DNA from: Curtobacterium sp. TC1
Lineage (GTDB): Bacteria; Actinomycetota; Actinomycetes; Actinomycetales; Microbacteriaceae
Direction of reading: 5' to 3'
DNA length: 64,000 nucleotides
Assembly: GCF_019844075.1 (NCBI RefSeq)
Contig: NZ_CP081964.1
Location: 2,480,001-2,544,000, forward strand
Positions 1 to 8,821 of this stretch are shown piece by piece. The notes beneath the pieces are model-generated. The model saw only the letters and a list, made by a program, of their open reading frames with translations. It did not search any database and was not told the DNA's origin. Numbering within the stretch: the stretch's first letter is position 1; each line of letters starts with the position of its first letter. Made by a program: the position numbers and the translations under genes.

Positions 1-480
1 GCCGTGCTTCGGACGGAACACGATGGACCGCACCTCGGTGAGGCTCAGCGGCTTGCCCTCGCGGAAGTACCCGCCGAGTCGGGCGGCGAAGGCGTCGACG
101 TCCTTCGGGTGGTAGCCGGTGCCGAGGATGCTCACCCGGTTGAACCGCTGACCGTCCGGACGCTCGAGGCGGGCCACGACGTCGGAGGCCTTCGTGCGGG
201 CCTCGGCGTACCAGGCCTTCTGGCCGGCGTCGCCGATCTCCCGCTCGCGTTCACGTGCGGCGAAGGCGTCCTCGAGCCGCTCCAGTGCTGCGTCGACGTG
301 CGAGGTGGAGTACCCGCCCTTCCGCATCGAGAACGCGGTGGCGCGGATCTTCGCGGCCTCGATGCCGGGGGCGCTGTCGTCGGCGGAGTACGCGCGACGG
401 GCGTCCTCGAGGAAACGCTCGACTTCATCGACGTCGTATCCGAGGGCGGAGCGGGCTGCGGTCGGGAAGGTGGTGGCCAC
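1..480 (-). CDS. DivIVA domain-containing protein (C-terminus beyond window)
   Basis: Partial gene: the minus-strand frame opens at a GTG and is still open at the window edge after 160 codons. The protein carries three DivIVA-type repeats with the pattern G-Y-x3-D/H-V-[DE]: GYDVDEVERFLEDAR near residue 14, GYSTSHVDAALERLEDAF near residue 56 and GYHPKDVDAFAARL near residue 119. Such domains bind curved membrane or help position division and growth machinery. It lies 89 bp downstream of cdsA on the same strand, a position typical for Microbacteriaceae. No ATG is available in this frame; an ATG just upstream is out of frame. The exact role is not known. Confidence 0.75.
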   Translation of the reverse strand, partial: MATTFPTAARSALGYDVDEVERFLEDARRAYSADDSAPGIEAAKIRATAFSMRKGGYSTSHVDAALERLEDAFAAREREREIGDAGQKAWYAEARTKASDVVARLERPDGQRFNRVSILGTGYHPKDVDAFAARLGGYFREGKPLSLTEVRSIVFRPKHG

Positions 481-569
481 GGCGTCATTCTGCCAGTCCC
501 GACCCGTTGCACAACCTGGACGCGCTGAGGGCGGCGCTCAGGCTGGCCGACGGGGTCGATCGATGTCGG

Positions 570-1580
570 TCAGTGGTTGACGATCAGGAAGAGCACGTAG
601 GCGACCGCAGCTGACGGCAGGATGCTGTCGATGCGGTCGAGGAGTCCGCCGTGCCCGGGCAGGAAGGACGAGATGTCCTTGATGCCGAGGTCGCGCTTGA
701 TCATCGACTCGGTGAGGTCGCCCAACGTGGCCGACCCGGAGATGAGGACCCCGAGCACGACGCCGGTCCACCAGGGCAGTCCGAGCATGAGCCAGGCGAC
801 CAGGATGCCGACGACGATGCTCGCCGCGACCGACCCGGCGAAGCCCTCCCAGGTCTTCTTCGGGCTGATCCGTGGCGCCATCGGGTGCTTGCCGAGGTTG
901 AGCCCGGTCGCGTAGGCACCGGTGTCGACGGCCACGACGACCAGGATGAAACCGATCACCCAGAGGTTGCCCTGCGGCTGTGCGGAGAGCAGCACCACGC
1001 ACGCGCCGAGCAGCGAGATGTACGCCTGCACGAACAGCCCGTTGGTGAGGTCGCGGAAGACGTTGCCGGCCGACGGCTTCTGCCGCGACACCGCGACCTC
1101 GACCAACCGCCACAGGCTGATCAGCACGATGCCGCCGAGCAGCGTGAAGAGTGCCGCGATCTGGCCGAGCAGGAACGCCGCCGGCACGATCGCGATCGCG
1201 ACGGCGACGCTCGGGATCCGTGGGACGTCACGGCCCGCGAAGCGCATGGCGCTCGTGAGCTCGTAGACGCCCACGCCGAGCAGGAACGCCGCCACGACCA
1301 TGAACGACGGCGTCCAGATGAGGAGCGTGCCGAGCATGACGACGGCGAACGCGAGCGCGATGCCGATCGCCGCCGGCAGGTTGCGCCCGGTCCGTGCGGT
1401 CAGTGCCTCGTTACGCGCACCGAAGTCCGCCTTGCGCTGCCGGAGCTGCGCCTCGAAGTCGGTGCGGGCCGCTCGGGCACGCGCATCGAAGTCCTGGCGG
1501 AGCCCCTTCTTCACGGGCCCGGTCTGCTCGGGTCCGTGCTCTGCTGTGGGGCGTTCACCGCCCTGTTCCGGGCGGCGCAT
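570..1580 (-). CDS. cdsA: Phosphatidate cytidylyltransferase
   Basis: Makes CDP-diacylglycerol from phosphatidic acid and CTP, the precursor of phosphatidylglycerol and phosphatidylinositol lipids, in the cytoplasmic membrane. The 336-residue protein has a charged cytosolic N-terminus of about 70 residues, then roughly eight hydrophobic segments. The family signature is complete near residues 292-318: S-x2-KR-x4-KD, then PGHGG and DRID. The ATG shares its A with the TGA of frr (TGATG), so the two genes are probably translationally coupled. It belongs to the rpsB-tsf-pyrH-frr-cdsA string. Confidence 0.95.
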   Translation of the reverse strand: MRRPEQGGERPTAEHGPEQTGPVKKGLRQDFDARARAARTDFEAQLRQRKADFGARNEALTARTGRNLPAAIGIALAFAVVMLGTLLIWTPSFMVVAAFLLGVGVYELTSAMRFAGRDVPRIPSVAVAIAIVPAAFLLGQIAALFTLLGGIVLISLWRLVEVAVSRQKPSAGNVFRDLTNGLFVQAYISLLGACVVLLSAQPQGNLWVIGFILVVVAVDTGAYATGLNLGKHPMAPRISPKKTWEGFAGSVAASIVVGILVAWLMLGLPWWTGVVLGVLISGSATLGDLTESMIKRDLGIKDISSFLPGHGGLLDRIDSILPSAAVAYVLFLIVNH

Positions 1581-2134
1581 CAGACCTCGAGGAGTTCGGC
1601 TTCCTTCTTCTTCAGCGAGTCGTCGATCTGGTCGACGTGCTTCTTCGTCAGGACCTCGAGGTCCTTGTCGCCGCGCGAGATCTCGTCGTCCGAGATCTCG
1701 CCCTTGAGTGCGTCGAGGTCGTCCTTGGCCTTGCGGCGGATGTTGCGGATGACGACCTTGTGGTCCTCACCCTTCGTCCGCACGAGCTTCACGAACTCCT
1801 TGCGGCGGTCCTTGGTGAGCTCCGGGATCGTCACGCGGACGATGTCACCGTCGTTCGTCGGGCTGGCGCCGAGGTTCGGGAACGTCGCGATGGCGCGCTC
1901 GATCTCCTTGAGCGCCGTCTTGTCGTACGGCGTCACGATGAGCGTGCGCGCCTCGGGCGTCTGCAGCGACGCGAGCTGCGCGAGCGGCGTCGGCGTGCCG
2001 TAGTACTCGACCGGGATCTTCTGGAAGAGCGCCGCGTTGATGCGGCCGGTGCGGACGGTCGAGAAGTCGTCCTTGGCGACCTCGACAGCCTTCGCCATCT
2101 TCTCGGTGGCTTCGGTCAGGACATCACTGATCAC
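1580..2134 (-). CDS. frr: Ribosome recycling factor
   Basis: With EF-G, splits the post-termination ribosome. The length of 184 residues is the family norm. Recognisable features are the N-terminal helix with [12 protein letters not shown] near residue 25, the beta-domain segment [20 protein letters not shown] near 44-63, and the long charged C-terminal helical hairpin. It follows pyrH after 47 bp and overlaps cdsA by one base. The context and length leave no realistic alternative. Confidence 0.97.
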   Translation of the reverse strand: MISDVLTEATEKMAKAVEVAKDDFSTVRTGRINAALFQKIPVEYYGTPTPLAQLASLQTPEARTLIVTPYDKTALKEIERAIATFPNLGASPTNDGDIVRVTIPELTKDRRKEFVKLVRTKGEDHKVVIRNIRRKAKDDLDALKGEISDDEISRGDKDLEVLTKKHVDQIDDSLKKKEAELLEV

Positions 2135-2181
2135 GGTGTTACTCCTTCGGTACTGGCGTCGAGTCTAGTCAGCGGTGCGGG

Positions 2182-2901
2182 TCAGTTGCTGACCACGGTG
2201 CCGATGCGCTCCCCGCGGATGGCGGCCTGGACGTTGCCGTCGCCCTCCATGCCGAAGACGTGCATGGGCATGCCGTTGTCCATGCAGAGGGAGAACGCGG
2301 TGGCGTCGACCACCTTGAGGCCCTTCAGGAGCGCGTCCTGGTACGTCACGTGGTGCAGCTTCTCGGCGGTGGCGTCCTTCTTCGGGTCCGCCGTGTAGAC
2401 GCCGTCGACACCGTTCTTGGCGACGAGGACCTCGTCGGCCTTGATCTCGAGTGCCCGCTGCGCCGCGACCGTGTCGGTCGAGAAGTAGGGCAGGCCCGCC
2501 CCGGCGCCGAAGATGACGACACGGCCCTTCTCGAGGTGCCGCTCGGCGCGCCGCGGGATGTACGGCTCGGCGACCTGGGTCATCGCGATGGCGGACTGCA
2601 CGCGCGTCGCGGCACCGGCCTGCTCGAGGAAGTCCTGCAGCGCGAGCGCGTTCATCACGGTGCCGAGCATGCCCATGTAGTCGGCACGGCCGCGGTCCAT
2701 CCCGCGCTGCGAGAGCTCGGCGCCGCGGAAGAAGTTGCCGCCACCGACGACGATCGCGATCTCGACCTCGCGCGCGGCGACGGCGATCTCCTTGGCGATG
2801 GTCCCGATCACGTCGGGGTTCACGCCGAGCGACCCGGCGCCGAAGGCCTCTCCTGACAGCTTCAGCAGTACGCGGCGTCGTCCGGTCTTCTCGTCGGTCA
2901 T
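2182..2901 (-). CDS. pyrH: UMP kinase
   Basis: Phosphorylates UMP to UDP in pyrimidine nucleotide synthesis; bacterial UMP kinases are hexameric members of the amino-acid-kinase family. The 239-residue protein shows the phosphate-binding KLSGE near residue 14, [10 protein letters not shown] near 51, and the nucleotide-binding [11 protein letters not shown] near 140. The start ATG follows a purine-rich stretch. It is separated from tsf by a strong terminator hairpin, so it probably has its own promoter while keeping the conserved gene order. Confidence 0.97.
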   Translation of the reverse strand: MTDEKTGRRRVLLKLSGEAFGAGSLGVNPDVIGTIAKEIAVAAREVEIAIVVGGGNFFRGAELSQRGMDRGRADYMGMLGTVMNALALQDFLEQAGAATRVQSAIAMTQVAEPYIPRRAERHLEKGRVVIFGAGAGLPYFSTDTVAAQRALEIKADEVLVAKNGVDGVYTADPKKDATAEKLHHVTYQDALLKGLKVVDATAFSLCMDNGMPMHVFGMEGDGNVQAAIRGERIGTVVSN

Positions 2902-2978
2902 CTGGTCGCACCCTTCGTCGTGGTCTCGTGGAAATGTACTCGCGGATGTGTCGCGGGTGTGTCGCGCCCGGAGGCGCG

Positions 2979-3017
2979 AAAAACGGGGCCAGGAACCTGG
3001 TTGGTTCCTGACCCCGT
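2979..3017 (-). terminator. Rho-independent terminator after tsf
   Basis: A 15-bp stem with one wobble pair and a 5-nt loop is followed on the minus strand by five T residues. It starts about 10 bp past the tsf stop and precedes pyrH, so the rpsB-tsf transcript probably ends here at least in part. Confidence 0.85.
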
Positions 3018-3027
3018 CACGGGTTCG

Positions 3028-3855
3028 TTACGCGCCGACCTTGACGCGGGCGAAGCCCTGGATCGTGATGCCGGCGTTCTCGGCGGCCTTCGCGACGGAG
3101 ATCTTGTTGTCCTTCGCGTAGTCCTGGTCGAGGAGCGACACCTGCTTGATGTAGGCGTTCACCCGGCCCTCGACGATCTTCGGGAGCGCAGCCTCGGGCT
3201 TGCCCTCCTCGCGCGTGATCGCCTCGACGGTCGCACGCTCCTTGGCGATCTCGTCGGCCGGGACCTCGTCGCGGGTCAGGTACGTCGGGTTCGCGAACGC
3301 GACGTGCTGGGCGATCGAGCGGGCCTCGGCAGCGTTGTCGCCCTCGTACGCGATGACGACGGCGATCTGCGGCGGCAGGTCCTGGCTGGTCTTGTGCAGG
3401 TAGATCTCGAAGGCCGAGCCCTCGACACGGCGGACCGTGCGGACCTCGAGCTTCTCGCCCAGCGCGGCGGCCGACTCGTTGACGACCTCGAGGACGGTCT
3501 TGCCGTCCAGCGGGGCGGCGTTCGCGGCGGCGACGTCGGCTGCACCGGCAGCCGCGACGGCGCCGAGCACCTTGTCGGCGAGGGTCGTGAACTTCTCGTT
3601 CTTCGCGACGAAGTCGGTCTCGCTCGCGAGCTCGACGACCGTGGCGGCGCCGTTCTCGGAGGTCGCGACGACGACGCCCTCGGAGGTGGCACGGTCGTCG
3701 CGCTTGGCGACGGCCTTCGCACCCTTGATGCGGAGCAGCTCGACGGCCTTGTCGTAGTCGCCGTCGGCCTCGACGAGCGCGTTCTTCGCGTCCATCATGC
3801 CGGCGCCGAGGTCCTCGCGGAGCTTCTTCACGTCAGCAGCGGTGAAGTTTGCCAT
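3028..3855 (-). CDS. tsf: Translation elongation factor Ts
   Basis: Guanine nucleotide exchange factor for EF-Tu. I start the gene at the ATG giving MANFTAADVKKLRE; the frame extends far upstream but only from here does it resemble EF-Ts. The 275 residues include the N-terminal UBA-like domain with GAGMMDAKNALVEADGD and the highly conserved ETDFVAKNEKF near residue 80 that contacts EF-Tu. A GGACTCC-containing leader precedes the start. It follows rpsB by 85 bp in the usual order. Confidence 0.96.
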   Translation of the reverse strand: MANFTAADVKKLREDLGAGMMDAKNALVEADGDYDKAVELLRIKGAKAVAKRDDRATSEGVVVATSENGAATVVELASETDFVAKNEKFTTLADKVLGAVAAAGAADVAAANAAPLDGKTVLEVVNESAAALGEKLEVRTVRRVEGSAFEIYLHKTSQDLPPQIAVVIAYEGDNAAEARSIAQHVAFANPTYLTRDEVPADEIAKERATVEAITREEGKPEAALPKIVEGRVNAYIKQVSLLDQDYAKDNKISVAKAAENAGITIQGFARVKVGA

Positions 3856-3900
3856 TGACTGGAGTCCTTTCTGGACTGTACGTGTGTGGAGAGTGGTGAC

Positions 3901-3934
3901 GCAGGCGCCGGACCCGATCGGGCCCGGCGCCTGC
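3901..3934 (-). repeat. rpsB-tsf intergenic hairpin
   Basis: A GC-rich inverted repeat (GCAGGCGCCGG against its complement, loop CGATCG) lies between rpsB and tsf. There is no T-tract after it, so it is more likely an mRNA processing, stability or attenuation element than a full terminator. Confidence 0.5.
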
Positions 3935-3940
3935 GACAGG

Positions 3941-4867
3941 TCACTCGGCGGGGGTGGTCTCCGCGGCTGCCTCGGCCTCGGCCGTCGGCTCCGCGTTCTT
4001 CGCGTCGTCGGCGATCGGCTCGCCGATCTCCTTCGCGGCGACCTGTGCGTCGGCGTTGTTCTCCTCGACGGTCGCACCCTCGGGAGCGGCGTCGGCGGAC
4101 GGCGTCGCGGCGTCGCCACCGAGGAGCTCCTGCTCCCACTCGGCGAGGGGCTCTGCGGCCTCTTCGTCGTCGCCACCGTTGTGGCGGGTCTTCAGGCCCT
4201 CGGCCGCGGCGTCGGCGACGATGCGGGTGAGGAGACCGACGGAGCGGATCGCGTCGTCGTTGCCCGGGATCGGGTACGTGATCTCGTCGGGGTCGCAGTT
4301 GGTGTCGAGGATGCCGATGATCGGGATCCCGAGCTTCTGCGCCTCGTCGACGGCGAGGTGCTCCTTCTTGGTGTCGACGATCCAGAGCGCGCTCGGGGTC
4401 CGCGTGAGGTTGCGGATACCACCGAGGGTCTTGTGGAGCTTGTCCAGCTCACGCTTCTTGATGAGGAGCTCCTTCTTGGTGAAGCCCTTCGTCGTGTCGT
4501 CGAAGTCGATCTCCTCGAGCTCCTTCATGCGCGCGAGGCGCTTGGAGACCGTCTGGAAGTTCGTGAGCAGACCGCCGAGCCAACGCTGGTTGACGTACGG
4601 CTGGCCGACGCGGGTCGCCTGCTCGGCGATGGAGCCCTGCGCCTGCTTCTTGGTGCCCACGAAGAGGATCGTGCCACCGTGCGCGACCGTCTCCTTGACG
4701 AAGTCGTACGCGCGGTCGATGAAGGCCAGCGACTGCTGCAGGTCGATGATGTGGATGCCCGAGCGCTCGGCGAGGATGAAGCGCTTCACCTTCGGGTTCC
4801 ACCGACGGGTCTGGTGTCCGAAGTGGACGCCGCTGTCGAGCAGCTGGCGGATGGTGACGACGGCCAT
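3941..4867 (-). CDS. rpsB: 30S ribosomal protein S2
   Basis: Structural protein of the small ribosomal subunit. The start at [19 protein letters not shown] has a strong ribosome binding site, AGGAGG, seven bases upstream. The core (about residues 1-235) contains the S2 hallmarks [19 protein letters not shown] and GTKKQAQ. The protein is 308 residues, some 65 longer than E. coli S2, because of an acidic Ala/Glu-rich C-terminal tail. Such tails are common in actinobacterial S2 and are probably disordered. Confidence 0.97.
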   Translation of the reverse strand: MAVVTIRQLLDSGVHFGHQTRRWNPKVKRFILAERSGIHIIDLQQSLAFIDRAYDFVKETVAHGGTILFVGTKKQAQGSIAEQATRVGQPYVNQRWLGGLLTNFQTVSKRLARMKELEEIDFDDTTKGFTKKELLIKKRELDKLHKTLGGIRNLTRTPSALWIVDTKKEHLAVDEAQKLGIPIIGILDTNCDPDEITYPIPGNDDAIRSVGLLTRIVADAAAEGLKTRHNGGDDEEAAEPLAEWEQELLGGDAATPSADAAPEGATVEENNADAQVAAKEIGEPIADDAKNAEPTAEAEAAAETTPAE

Positions 4868-5092
4868 GTGCCGTCCTCCTTCTGTGTTCTCGGCGCACAG
4901 CTGCGCTGTGCCCCTGTTGCGGTTGTGTCGAGCACGACCGGAGGTCGTGATCCCTGGTGTCCTGGCACGCGACCGCCCGCTCGTGAGAGCGGGACCGGTG
5001 GTCGGGTGCCGGTCGGGTACGGCGAACCGTTGTCGACCCTGTGGACACGCGAAGTCAGCGCGCATCAGCGCACTGCTGGAGAAATGCTAGCA

Positions 5093-5148
5093 GACAGGAG
5101 GCCCGGATCACGCGCGCCGACCGGCTGACGTGATCCGGGCCTCCTGTC
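5093..5148 (-). terminator. Long hairpin (family A) between sugar transporter and rpsB
   Basis: Two perfectly complementary 20-bp arms flank a 16-nt loop. The outer part (GACAGGAGGCCCGG) resembles the GACGGGAGGC arms seen at six other places in the window. It sits 30 bp past the transporter stop, with no good T-tract. The remaining stretch to rpsB (4868-5092) holds the rpsB promoter/leader; a TAGCAT at the foot of the hairpin could be a -10 box, but I cannot define it securely. Confidence 0.7.
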
Positions 5149-5178
5149 CGGTGTTCTGGGTGTGTCAGACGCGACTCA

Positions 5179-6621
5179 TCACGCCTTCGCGTTCACCGTG
5201 TCGCCCTCGGCCGAGATGCCCATCTCCTCGAGCGAGCGGCCCTTGGTCTCGGGGATCTTCGCGATGACGAAGAAGAACGAGATCAGCGCGAACAGCGCGT
5301 AGATGCCGTACGTGACCGTCAGGTTGAAGCCGGACAGCACCGGGAAGGTGATCGTGACGATGAAGTTCGCGACCCAGTTGGCGGCCGAACCGATGCCGAG
5401 CGCCGTGGCGCGGATGCGGTTCGGGAACATCTCGCCGAGCAGCACCCACATGAGCGGACCCCACGTCGCACCGAACGACACGACGAACAGGTTCGCGAAG
5501 ATGAGGGCGATGACGCCCCACGAGCCGGGCAGGCTCGGGTTGCCGTCCACGATCGTCGACTGCGAGAACGCGATCGCGACCATCGCCAGCGAGATGAACA
5601 TGCCTGCGGAACCGGTCACCAGGAGGGGCTTCCGCCCGACCTTGTCGACCAGGAAGATCGCGATGAAGGTCACGGCGACGTTCACCACCGAGGTGATCGT
5701 CGAGATGAGGAACGAGTCGCTCTCCTTGAACCCGACGGCCTGCCAGAGCGTCGTCGAGTAGTAGAAGATCACGTTGATGCCGACGAACTGCTGCAGCACG
5801 GCCAGGATGATGCCGACCCAGACGATGGGCTGCAGGCCGAAGCGGTTGCCCCGGATGGAGCCCTTCTTCTCGTTGGCTTCCTTCTTGATGCCGTCCTGGA
5901 TCTCCTCCAGGCTCGTGTTGACGGTCTCGCGCGGGACGATCTTGGTCATGACCTCCCGTGCGTCCTCGGTCCGGCCCTTGGCGAGCAGGTACCGCGGCGA
6001 CTCCGGCAGCGTGATCGCCAGGATGCCGTACACGACCGACGGGATCACGCCGACCAGGAACATCCAGCGCCAGGCCGGCAACCCGAGGACGACCTCGGAG
6101 GCGCCACCGGCGGTGACGGCGAAGAACTGGTCGGACAGCAGCGCGGCGAAGATACCGAGCGTGATCGCGAGCTGCTGGAACGAGGCCAGACGCCCGCGGA
6201 TCGCCTTCGGCGACACCTCGGAGATGTACGCCGGCGCGATCACCGAGGCGGTCCCGATGCCGAGTCCCCCGACGAGGCGCCACAGGACGAAGTCCCACGT
6301 GGCGAACGCTAAGCCGGAGCCGATCGAGCTCACCAGGAACAGGACAGCGGCCCAGAACATCACCCGGGTGCGGCCCCAGCGGTCCGCGAGGCGACCGGCG
6401 AAGTAGGCGCCGAACGCACAGCCGATGAGGGCGGACGCGACCGCGAAGCCACTCGCCGCCTCGGACAGGCCGAACTCGCCCTTGATGGCCTCGACGGCGC
6501 CGTTGATGACCGACGAGTCGAAACCGAAGAGGAAACCGCCCACCGCTGCTGCGATGGCGAACGCGGTGACCTTCCCCTTGAACGCACGGTCCTCGCCGTG
6601 CCCGGTGGCTGTGTTGGACAC
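5179..6621 (-). CDS. MFS sugar porter (sugar:H+ symporter)
   Basis: Predicted inner-membrane sugar importer of the major facilitator superfamily, sugar porter family. The 480 residues give about 12 hydrophobic segments. Family motifs are visible: GFLFGFDSSVINGA in TM1, GRLADRWGRTRVM in the first cytosolic loop, PESPRYLLAKGR before the central loop, QQFVGINVIFYYST in TM7, VDKVGRKPLL between TM8 and TM9, and PETKGRSLEEM at the C-terminus. I choose the GTG preceded by AGGAG; a 13-codon upstream extension is possible. The substrate (glucose, galactose, xylose or inositol) cannot be told. It interrupts the usual neighbourhood of rpsB and the M23 gene. Confidence 0.88.
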   Translation of the reverse strand: MSNTATGHGEDRAFKGKVTAFAIAAAVGGFLFGFDSSVINGAVEAIKGEFGLSEAASGFAVASALIGCAFGAYFAGRLADRWGRTRVMFWAAVLFLVSSIGSGLAFATWDFVLWRLVGGLGIGTASVIAPAYISEVSPKAIRGRLASFQQLAITLGIFAALLSDQFFAVTAGGASEVVLGLPAWRWMFLVGVIPSVVYGILAITLPESPRYLLAKGRTEDAREVMTKIVPRETVNTSLEEIQDGIKKEANEKKGSIRGNRFGLQPIVWVGIILAVLQQFVGINVIFYYSTTLWQAVGFKESDSFLISTITSVVNVAVTFIAIFLVDKVGRKPLLVTGSAGMFISLAMVAIAFSQSTIVDGNPSLPGSWGVIALIFANLFVVSFGATWGPLMWVLLGEMFPNRIRATALGIGSAANWVANFIVTITFPVLSGFNLTVTYGIYALFALISFFFVIAKIPETKGRSLEEMGISAEGDTVNAKA

Positions 6622-6754
6622 GATGCTCCTGGGTTCTGCCGGCCGTGCTGCTGTGGGCACGGTGCCCCGGCGGTCGGCTCGTTCGCCGTCCGTGCGGCGT
6701 TGCGTGGTCCGGAGCGGCCCCGACTGTACTCCTCGTGGGGGATGTGGTCATAAC

Positions 6755-6820
6755 CGGGTGCGGGTGCGGGTGCGGGTGCGGGTGTGCGGGTGCGGGTGCG
6801 GGCGCGGGTGCGGGTGCGGT
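6755..6820 (+). repeat. GGGTGC hexamer tandem array
   Basis: About eleven near-perfect copies of GGGTGC, with one GTGTGC slip and one GGGCGC variant, lie in the divergent promoter region. Runs of three G repeated every six bases could also form a G-quadruplex. The copy number may vary between isolates. Confidence 0.85.
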
Positions 6821-6834
6821 GTCGTGGTAGCGGC

Positions 6835-6890
6835 TCGACTCGGAACGACACCCTCGACGTCGTGCGACATCGAGGACGTCGTCCGTTGCG
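6835..6890. repeat. Family-C inverted repeat, copy 1
   Basis: Begins CGACTCGGAACGAC, carries the GTCGTGCGAC core and ends with a degenerate complementary arm. It closely resembles the copy at 56228-56283. Confidence 0.6.
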
Positions 6891-6988
6891 GTCGCGCTGT
6901 CCCTCCACAGGCCGGGAGGCCCGCCCCACCATCCACGGGCAGGCCCACCTCGGTCGTGTGGCCGGTCTGGGCCGGACAGAGTGGCGGC

Positions 6989-7618
6989 ATGCTCCTGTTC
7001 CCCGGCTCCGGTACTCGGCTCCCCGCGGTCGCGGGCGTCGTGGCGAAGGCGTTCGGGATGCTCGGGGCGCTCAGTCTGGCCGGGGTGCTCGGGGCGCTCG
7101 GTCTGGTCGGGGTGCTCACCGTCTCGTCGGCCACACCGACGCCGGCGCCGGACGGCCTGCTCGACCAGCGGGATCGTACGGCGGCGACTCGCGCTGCCGA
7201 ACCGTGGGTCTGGCCGACCGGCAAACGGGTGGTCGAGCGCGGGTGGGAGCCCCCGTCCGACGACTACGCCGCTGGTCACCGCGGGATCGACGTCCCTGCG
7301 CCGATCGGCACGCTGGCGGATGCGGTCGACGACGGCACGGTGGCGTTCGCCGGACCTGTCGGCGGCCGAAGCGTCGTGACCATCGACCACGGCGGTGGGC
7401 TCGTCAGCACCCTCGACTCGGTGCAGCCGCTCGTCGCCGCCGGGGACGACGTCCGACAGGGCGATCCGGTCGGGCGGGTGTCCGTCGGGCACTGCCCGGC
7501 CACGGCCCCGTGCCTGCACCTCGGCGCGCGGGTGGACGGCCGGTACGTGGACCCGATGCCGTACCTGCCTCCGGCAGAGTGGCCCGTCCTGCTGCCGGAG
7601 TCCGCCTGGCCCGGGTGA
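6989..7618 (+). CDS. M23-family peptidase-like cell-wall protein
   Basis: A 209-residue secreted or membrane-anchored protein with a hydrophobic segment at residues 13-45, then an M23/LytM beta-sheet domain at about 80-195. The metal-site motif H97-R-G-I-D101 is present. The usual second motif HxH reads C175-L-H177, so one zinc ligand is replaced by Cys; C169 and C175 could instead form a disulfide. M23 proteins cut peptidoglycan cross-links or, when degenerate, regulate amidases. A gene of this family lying divergently beside rpsB is common in actinobacteria. Catalytic activity is uncertain. Confidence 0.8.
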   Translation: MLLFPGSGTRLPAVAGVVAKAFGMLGALSLAGVLGALGLVGVLTVSSATPTPAPDGLLDQRDRTAATRAAEPWVWPTGKRVVERGWEPPSDDYAAGHRGIDVPAPIGTLADAVDDGTVAFAGPVGGRSVVTIDHGGGLVSTLDSVQPLVAAGDDVRQGDPVGRVSVGHCPATAPCLHLGARVDGRYVDPMPYLPPAEWPVLLPESAWPG

Positions 7619-7857
7619 GCGTCGCTGCGGAGCGCTTGCTCGCGTGCGTCAGCTCGGAGCGTTCGCTCACGTGCGTCGGCCCGGTCGCGCGGGCGCGGAG
7701 GTCGCACCGGCCAGGACGCGTGGACACGCGCCAGCCAGGTCGCGCGGACACACACCGCTCCAGCCGGGCGGGCGCGTCGGTCAGGCGGACACGCATCGGT
7801 CGCACCGGCTACACCGGCTGCGCGAACTCGCCGGTTGCGGCGGCGCGCCCGGCGCCA

Positions 7858-8796
7858 TCAGGCGCGCGGGTGGGCCGTCCGGTAGACCTCGCGCAACCGC
7901 GCCGAGGACACGTGCGTGTAGATCTGCGTCGTCCCGAGGCTCGCGTGTCCGAGCAGTTCCTGCACCGCACGCAGGTCCGCTCCCCCGTCGAGCAGGTGCG
8001 TCGCCGCGGTGTGCCGGAAGGTGTGTGGTCCACTCGGCCCCTCACCGGGCAGGTCGCCGAGCAGTCGAGCGACCACGCGGTACGCGCTGCGCACCCCGAG
8101 CCGACCGCCCTGGTCGCCGAGGAACAGAGCGGTGCTCGGAACACCGGCCCGCTCCGCGAGGGTCGGACGCCCTCGCGACGTCCACGCCTCGAGCGCGTCG
8201 CGAGCCGGGACGCCGAACGGGACGACCCGCTCCTTCCCGCCCTTCCCGAGCACCCGGACCGTGAGCCGCCCGCGATCGACGTCCGCGACGTCGATGCCGA
8301 CGAGTTCGCTCACCCGGATCGCCGCGGCGTACAGCAACTCCACGAGCGCCAGGTCCCGCAGCGCCCCCGGATCGTCGGTCGCCGCACGGACCGCGAGGCC
8401 GTCGAGCATCCCGCGGACCTGGTCGGCCGACACCACCCGCGGCAGATGCGAACCACCCTTCGGCGCACGGAGCCGCACCCCGGCGTCGGTCGCGGTCACC
8501 CCGGTCTCGCTCGCCCACCGGGTGAACGCCCGCACCGACGACGACCGGCGGGCGATCGTCGACCGGGCAAGCCCCCGCTGGTCGGCTTCCCACAACCAGT
8601 CACGGAGGAGTTCGAGGTCGACCCCGTCGATACCGACGACACCACGCCGCGCGGCGAACTCGATGAACTGCTCGAGGTCGTTCGCGTACGCGCGCAGCGT
8701 CTGTTCGCTGAGGCCCCTCGCGTGTCGAGCGTGCCCGAGGAACGTGTCGACCGCTGCCACGAGTCGCCCGTCCGTCTGCTCTGCTCGGTCCACCAC
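7858..8796 (-). CDS. xerC: Tyrosine recombinase XerC
   Basis: Site-specific recombinase that resolves chromosome dimers at dif together with XerD. The 312 residues comprise an N-terminal SAM-like core-binding domain (about 10-95) and a catalytic domain. All catalytic residues are present: R161 in RVSELVG, K188 in GKGGKER, H258 and R261 in HTFRH, H284 in LLGHASLGTTQ, and the nucleophile Y293. I use the first of two tandem GTG codons as start. The gene is 25 bp downstream of dprA on the same strand, the usual actinobacterial context, so it is not a phage integrase. Confidence 0.92.
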   Translation of the reverse strand: MVDRAEQTDGRLVAAVDTFLGHARHARGLSEQTLRAYANDLEQFIEFAARRGVVGIDGVDLELLRDWLWEADQRGLARSTIARRSSSVRAFTRWASETGVTATDAGVRLRAPKGGSHLPRVVSADQVRGMLDGLAVRAATDDPGALRDLALVELLYAAAIRVSELVGIDVADVDRGRLTVRVLGKGGKERVVPFGVPARDALEAWTSRGRPTLAERAGVPSTALFLGDQGGRLGVRSAYRVVARLLGDLPGEGPSGPHTFRHTAATHLLDGGADLRAVQELLGHASLGTTQIYTHVSSARLREVYRTAHPRA

Positions 8797-8821
8797 GTCG
8801 TCAGCGTACGGCTGGCCGACG

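Larger units (their letters stand above)
6622..6988. other. Divergent intergenic region with hexamer array
   Basis: This 367-bp gap separates the leftward sugar transporter from the rightward M23 gene and must hold both promoters. It contains an imperfect GGGTGC hexamer array at 6755-6820 and a family-C inverted repeat at 6835-6890. No further coding sequence is supported. Confidence 0.6.

Noticed and set aside
3797..5128. Long plus-strand frame opposite rpsB
   Set aside because: Shadow of a ribosomal protein gene; low-complexity translation.
7858..8796. XerC considered as a phage integrase
   Set aside because: Length, N-terminal domain and position after yraN-comM-dprA are those of the chromosomal dimer-resolution recombinase.
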